DNA from: an uncultured Acetatifactor sp.
GTDB lineage: Bacteria; Bacillota; Clostridia; Lachnospirales; Lachnospiraceae
DNA: 64,000 nucleotides
Direction of reading: 5' to 3'
NCBI GenBank assembly: GCA_944384205.1
Contig: CALWSL010000011.1
Span: forward strand, 1 to 64,000
The translations under genes were made by a program, and so were the position numbers. Under the pieces are notes generated by a model that made no database searches, was not told where the DNA came from, and saw only the letters and a program-made list of their open reading frames with translations. Of this stretch, positions 60,381-64,000 are shown piece by piece. Position 1 is the stretch's first letter; the number at the start of each line of letters is the position of its first letter.

Positions 60381-62294
60381 ATGGAACAGGGATTTGTGAA
60401 GGTGGCGGCAGTCACCCCGAAGATTAAGGTGGCGGATCCGAAATATAATGCAAAGGTTATCTGTGAGAAGCTGCGGGAGGTATATGCAAAAGAAGCGAAA
60501 GTGATTGTCTTTCCTGAGTTGTGTATCACCGGGTATACCTGTGCTGATTTGTTTATACAGGAGCTTTTGCTGGAGGAAGCAGAAAACGCCCTTCTTTACA
60601 TTGTGGACGCAACCAGGGGGCAGGACGCTGTTGTTATGGTGGGACTGCCTGTTGTAAGAGACGGCAGACTTTATAATGTGGCTGCCATTCTGCAAAACGG
60701 CAAAATCCTGGGGATGGTACCGAAGGCGAACATTCCTTCCTATGCGGAATTCTATGAGGGACGTCATTTCACGGAGGGAAATACAGAGGTTGTAAGCTTT
60801 TATCTCAAGGGCGAGAAAATTCCGTTCGGAACAAATCTGTTGTTTGAATGTACGAATCTGAAAGGACTTGTTATCGGCTGTGAAATCTGTGAAGATTTGT
60901 GGGTGGCAAATCCCCCCGCAACCAATCATGCGCTGATGGGGGCGACGGTAATTGCCAATCTGTCTGCCTCGAATGTGACAGTGGCGAAAGACCAATACAG
61001 AGAGCTTCTGGTAAAATCCTCCAGTGCAAGACTTCTCTGCGGATATATTTATGCTTCGGCAGGAGAAGGAGAGTCCACACAGGACCTTGTTTTCGGCGGA
61101 CACAATCTGGTTGCCGAGAATGGCGTTATATTGTCAGAGTCAAAACATTTTAAAGGCGAAACCATCTATGGAGATTTAGATATACAGAAAATTTTGACAG
61201 AGAGGCGGAGAATGGGAACCTTCGGAAAGGAGCCGCAGCAGTCCTATGTGAGAGTACCGTTTACCATTCAGATAGCGGAGACGAAGCTGAACCGGACCTT
61301 CGGCTGTATGCCCTTTGTCCCCGGTGACGAGGAGACCAGGAACAAGCGATGCGAGGAAATCCTGTCCATTCAGTCCTACGGTCTAAAGAAACGTTATGAG
61401 CATACCGGCTTAAAAACAGCAGTGCTTGGTATTTCAGGAGGTTTGGATTCCACCCTTGCCCTGCTTGTGACGGTGAGAACCTTTGATATGCTTTCTTTGG
61501 ACCCAAAAGGTATTATAGCGGTTACCATGCCCTGCTTTGGCACGACGGACCGCACCTATGACAATGCCTGCAGACTGGCCCGTGTCCTTGGTGTTACTTT
61601 GGAAGAGGTGGATATCAGGGAGGCTGTGACCGTTCATTTCCGTGATATCGGACAGGATATGGAGAATCATGATGTGACATATGAGAACGGACAGGCGCGA
61701 GAGCGTACCCAGGTGCTGATGGACATTGCCAACCGTGCGAATGGTCTGGTAATCGGAACGGGCGATATGTCTGAGCTGGCGCTGGGCTGGGCAACCTACA
61801 ACGGAGATCATATGTCCATGTACGGCGTCAATGTGGGCGTTCCCAAAACCTTAGTGCGCCATCTGGTAAGATATTATGCGGATACCTGTGACAATAGGGA
61901 GTTGCAGGAGACGCTGCTGGATGTACTGGACACGCCGGTAAGTCCTGAACTGCTTCCGCCCGTGAAAGGAAATATCGCACAGAAAACCGAGGATTTGGTA
62001 GGTCCTTATGAGCTGCATGACTTTTTCCTGTATTATATGCTGCGGTGCGGTTTCCCGCCCGCAAAAATATATCGAGTGGCAAAGATTGCGTTTGTGGGAC
62101 AATACGATGATGCGACGATTTTAAAGTGGTTAAAGACCTTTTACAGAAGATTTTTCGCGCAGCAGTTTAAGCGCTCCTGTCTGCCGGACGGACCCAAGGT
62201 GGGAAGCGTGGCGGTATCGCCGAGAGGGGATTTGCGTATGCCCTCCGACGCCAGCGCAAGGCTGTGGCTGGAACAGATAGAGGAATTAAAATAA
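60381..62294 (+). CDS. nadE: Glutamine-dependent NAD+ synthetase
   Basis: A 637-residue two-domain enzyme. The N-terminal nitrilase-type glutaminase has 'VIVFPELCITGYTCADLF' (Glu), 'KANIPSYAEFYEGRHF' (Lys) and 'IGCEICEDLW' (Cys nucleophile). The C-terminal synthetase has the PP-loop 'LGISGGLDSTLALL' and 'NGLVIGTGDMSELALGW'. It amidates deamido-NAD using glutamine ammonia passed through an internal tunnel. Length is normal for the long form. Confidence 0.96.
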   Translation: MEQGFVKVAAVTPKIKVADPKYNAKVICEKLREVYAKEAKVIVFPELCITGYTCADLFIQELLLEEAENALLYIVDATRGQDAVVMVGLPVVRDGRLYNVAAILQNGKILGMVPKANIPSYAEFYEGRHFTEGNTEVVSFYLKGEKIPFGTNLLFECTNLKGLVIGCEICEDLWVANPPATNHALMGATVIANLSASNVTVAKDQYRELLVKSSSARLLCGYIYASAGEGESTQDLVFGGHNLVAENGVILSESKHFKGETIYGDLDIQKILTERRRMGTFGKEPQQSYVRVPFTIQIAETKLNRTFGCMPFVPGDEETRNKRCEEILSIQSYGLKKRYEHTGLKTAVLGISGGLDSTLALLVTVRTFDMLSLDPKGIIAVTMPCFGTTDRTYDNACRLARVLGVTLEEVDIREAVTVHFRDIGQDMENHDVTYENGQARERTQVLMDIANRANGLVIGTGDMSELALGWATYNGDHMSMYGVNVGVPKTLVRHLVRYYADTCDNRELQETLLDVLDTPVSPELLPPVKGNIAQKTEDLVGPYELHDFFLYYMLRCGFPPAKIYRVAKIAFVGQYDDATILKWLKTFYRRFFAQQFKRSCLPDGPKVGSVAVSPRGDLRMPSDASARLWLEQIEELK

Positions 62295-62397
62295 ACGAAG
62301 GAGGGAAGGTTCTTATGAGAAGATATGTTTTGTTTGCATAGCAAGTGGCTATTGCAAGTAAAATTTATTTAGTTGTTATAGCCGTTTGCTATTCCTG

Positions 62398-62567
62398 ATG
62401 AATCAATATTACAAGGAGGCAAACATAGGCTATGTAAAAGCAGAAGAGATTCTGCCGATGGAAATGATAGAATTAATTCAGGAGTATGTTGACGGTCAGA
62501 ATATTTATATACCGAGAAAAGCATACAGCGGATTGTCCGTGAAGAAAAGAGAACCATAGAGCGTTAA
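62398..62567 (+). pseudogene. CD3324-family gene with internal deletion
   Basis: AAGGAGG (62415-62421) is followed by ATA, not ATG, then 'GYVKAEEILPMEMIELIQEYVDGQNIYIPRK', the start of CD3324-family proteins. The frame then runs into a foreign tail and stops at 62559. In another frame from 62520 the sequence 'SIQRIVREEKRTIER' plus stop matches the family C-terminus (HTH recognition helix region). About 30 central residues are therefore missing and the two ends are out of frame. An upstream ATG at 62398 keeps the first part open (53 residues). The 62295-62785 interval holds nothing else coding. Confidence 0.65.
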
Positions 62568-62570
62568 GAG

Positions 62571-62603
62571 AAGTCCCCTGTTCAGAGAGTGAGCAGGGGA
62601 CTT
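62571..62603 (+). terminator. Hairpin after CD3324 remnant
   Basis: AAGTCCCCTG / CAGGGGACTT, a perfect 10-bp stem with a 13-base loop. The tail is GCTATTAG, not T-rich. Confidence 0.6.
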
Positions 62604-62785
62604 GCTATTAGTATTCAACAGTTGTCGTACTTGGATTTGTGTATAAGCTTTAAGTTTAGCTATGCTACTTGTTCCTATCTCGATAATATATTAAAATAGT
62701 TATAGATGATTACACGCAGATAAATTGATAGATGATTTTGTTACAGGAATTCTATCATTGGTTTGTAAGAAGGGAGAAGTGCATT

Positions 62786-63751
62786 ATGTGGGTGAAAGGA
62801 ATGCAGCGGATAGTATTGTTGATTGGATTATTATTGCTGGCAGGAGGAGGCTGTCTGACTGTAAGTGCGGAAGGGTTGAATGGATGGCAGACAGAGAATG
62901 GTAAGGATTATTGGTATGAGGACGGTGTGCGTCAGGGATATGACCCAGAGAACTCCAACTATCGCGGCAAGGAAATTTATGATTCCAGTCAAAGAGCATG
63001 GTTCTGGCTGGATAATGCGGAAGGAGGAGCCAAGGCTGTGAGTAAGGATGTCTATCAGGAATCCGATGCCGGTCAGTGGGCGGAAAATAAAGAGACAGGA
63101 ACCGGCAAGTGGGTGCGATATGATAAAGACGGACATATGGTGAAGGGTTGGGATGTCAATGAAAAAGGAATTTATTATTTTGATGAAACCTATGGCACCA
63201 TGGCAAAGGGGTGGGTGGTTATAGGCTTTGACGGATATTTTTTTAACGAGTCCACCGGTGTGCTTGAGAAACCCCCTGTCTATTTCCTGCAAGGAGGATG
63301 GTATACCCCTCCCACATACAAAATTGATTCTCAGTATTGGGTTGAAAATGGCGTCATACAGGGAACTGATCCGGATAACCCCGACTACCGCGGCAAGGAA
63401 ATTTATGATTCCAGTCAAGGAGCATGGTTCTGGCTGGATGCCGCAAATGGCGGCGCTAAAACTGTGAGCAAGGATGTCTATCAGGAATCCGATGCCGGTC
63501 AGTGGGCGGAGAACAAGGAGACGGGAACCGGAAAATGGGTGCGTTATGATAAAGACGGACATATGGTGAAGGGCTGGGATATCAGTGAAAAGGGAAGCTA
63601 TTATTTTGATGAGACTTATGGTACTATGGCGAAAGGCAGAGTCACGATAGAGGGTGAGGAGTATGTATTTGATGAAGTGACCGGAGTGCTGATTCCCGAA
63701 GTACGGACGGAATGGGTTCGCCTTGGCAGATTATCCGCCGGGAAGAGCTGA
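62786..63751 (+). CDS. Secreted protein of two tandem wall-associated modules
   Basis: A 321-residue exported protein from ATG 62786 (GGGAGAAG upstream); the signal peptide ends near 'LTVSAEG'. It is built from two near-identical units of about 140 residues: 'YWYEDGVRQG' or 'YWVENGVIQG', 'YRGKEIYDSSQ.AWFWLD', 'AK.VSKDVYQESDAGQWAENKETGTGKWVRYDKDGHMVKGWD', 'YYFDETYGTMAKG'. The module is shared with the 47.5-kb protein. The last about 16 residues (VRTEWVRLGRLSAGKS) do not look like the family and may be out of frame. Confidence 0.75.
   Translation: MWVKGMQRIVLLIGLLLLAGGGCLTVSAEGLNGWQTENGKDYWYEDGVRQGYDPENSNYRGKEIYDSSQRAWFWLDNAEGGAKAVSKDVYQESDAGQWAENKETGTGKWVRYDKDGHMVKGWDVNEKGIYYFDETYGTMAKGWVVIGFDGYFFNESTGVLEKPPVYFLQGGWYTPPTYKIDSQYWVENGVIQGTDPDNPDYRGKEIYDSSQGAWFWLDAANGGAKTVSKDVYQESDAGQWAENKETGTGKWVRYDKDGHMVKGWDISEKGSYYFDETYGTMAKGRVTIEGEEYVFDEVTGVLIPEVRTEWVRLGRLSAGKS
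62951..63636 (+). repeat. Two about 260-bp direct repeats
   Basis: 62951-63209 and 63377-63636 are highly similar in DNA, including silent sites, with long identical runs such as the CGCGGCAAGGAAATTTATGA segment. They encode the two modules. The high identity indicates recent duplication or gene conversion. Confidence 0.85.
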
Positions 63752-63770
63752 TGGGAAAACCGGAATACAT

Positions 63771-64000
63771 ATGACCTGTGCAACCAGTTTGGCGCCAAAC
63801 CAGTTATGGAAGGAAAATAAAAAAGTAGCATTATATGACCAAGCAGGTAAGTTGTGTGAGGGAAGACATGGAACTGTCAGAACAATAACAGATTCAAATG
63901 CTATTGCAATCATTATGAGAATGTATAGGAACGCAGGATATACTTATAATCCAAATGTGGATAAGCCGTCAGCGCTGGAGATGAACGGATGGTTTCGCAG
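63771..64000 (+). CDS. Partial ORF running off the window
   Basis: From ATG 63771 the frame is open to the window end (76 codons: MTCATSLAPNQLWKENKKV... ending ...EMNGWFR). The frame is open upstream to 63693, where it overlaps the previous gene in another frame. The composition looks protein-like, but no ribosome binding site precedes the ATG. It may be the true C-terminal continuation of the preceding gene after a frameshift, or a separate gene. Confidence 0.4.
   Translation, partial: MTCATSLAPNQLWKENKKVALYDQAGKLCEGRHGTVRTITDSNAIAIIMRMYRNAGYTYNPNVDKPSALEMNGWFR

Overview
The window reads as a Lachnospiraceae-type (Clostridia, monoderm, probably gut) chromosome segment carrying a remnant mobile element at its left end. 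This placement is inferred from protein style: Rrf2/CymR-type cysteine control, a Tad/Flp pilus locus without a secretin, MurNAc recycling by MurQ/NamZ, and the 'WYWLD..KAVSKDVYQES' wall-associated module. No rRNA, tRNA or CRISPR array was seen.

Left end (about 1-13.5 kb) is accessory DNA. It holds the 3' stump of a tyrosine integrase, a DUF6061-like small protein, a cluster of short direct repeats that looks like an orphan transposon end, and a MobV relaxase with an oriT-like palindrome. An AT-rich defence-like island follows: a fused nuclease-methyltransferase (type IIG-like), a probable ADP-ribosyltransferase, a GNAT, an unknown protein with a hydrophobic C-terminal segment, an AlbA_2/GHKL (Schlafen-like) protein, a frameshifted OLD/PARIS-like ATPase-TOPRIM protein and a small probable nuclease. 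Two iteron-like repeat arrays and decayed sequence close the island.

13.6-16.6 kb has two GNAT genes (one frameshifted) and an ibrA-ibrB-like pair (PAPS-reductase-like and ParB-like; ibrA frameshifted). Three single-base losses within about 6 kb point either to real decay or to consensus errors.

17-32.7 kb is chromosomal. It has a large secreted GH16 beta-glucanase, a SnoaL-like protein with an Rrf2 regulator and a MATE pump (two matching predicted operators), a helicase IV-like enzyme, Nudix/VOC/phosphatase genes, a lipase, and a murQ-namZ-murK peptidoglycan-recycling operon ending in an LspA-like gene.

32.7-42 kb has a carbamate kinase-like gene and aroA on the minus strand, then a cysK-metNIQ-like-rrf2 operon behind a promoter with two matching palindromes, a tocopherol-cyclase-like gene, a second MATE pump and a 36-residue membrane peptide.

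42-54 kb is a Tad/Flp-type pilus locus (CpaF, TadB, TadC, pilin-like and pseudopilin-like proteins, CpaB-like). It is followed by a secreted wall-module protein and a giant subtilase translationally coupled to a prepilin-peptidase-like membrane protein.

54-64 kb holds a polar amino acid ABC transporter, a GT2 glycosyltransferase, hisC, a methyltransferase, hslO and nadE. It ends with a decayed CD3324-family gene and another secreted protein built from two near-identical modules.
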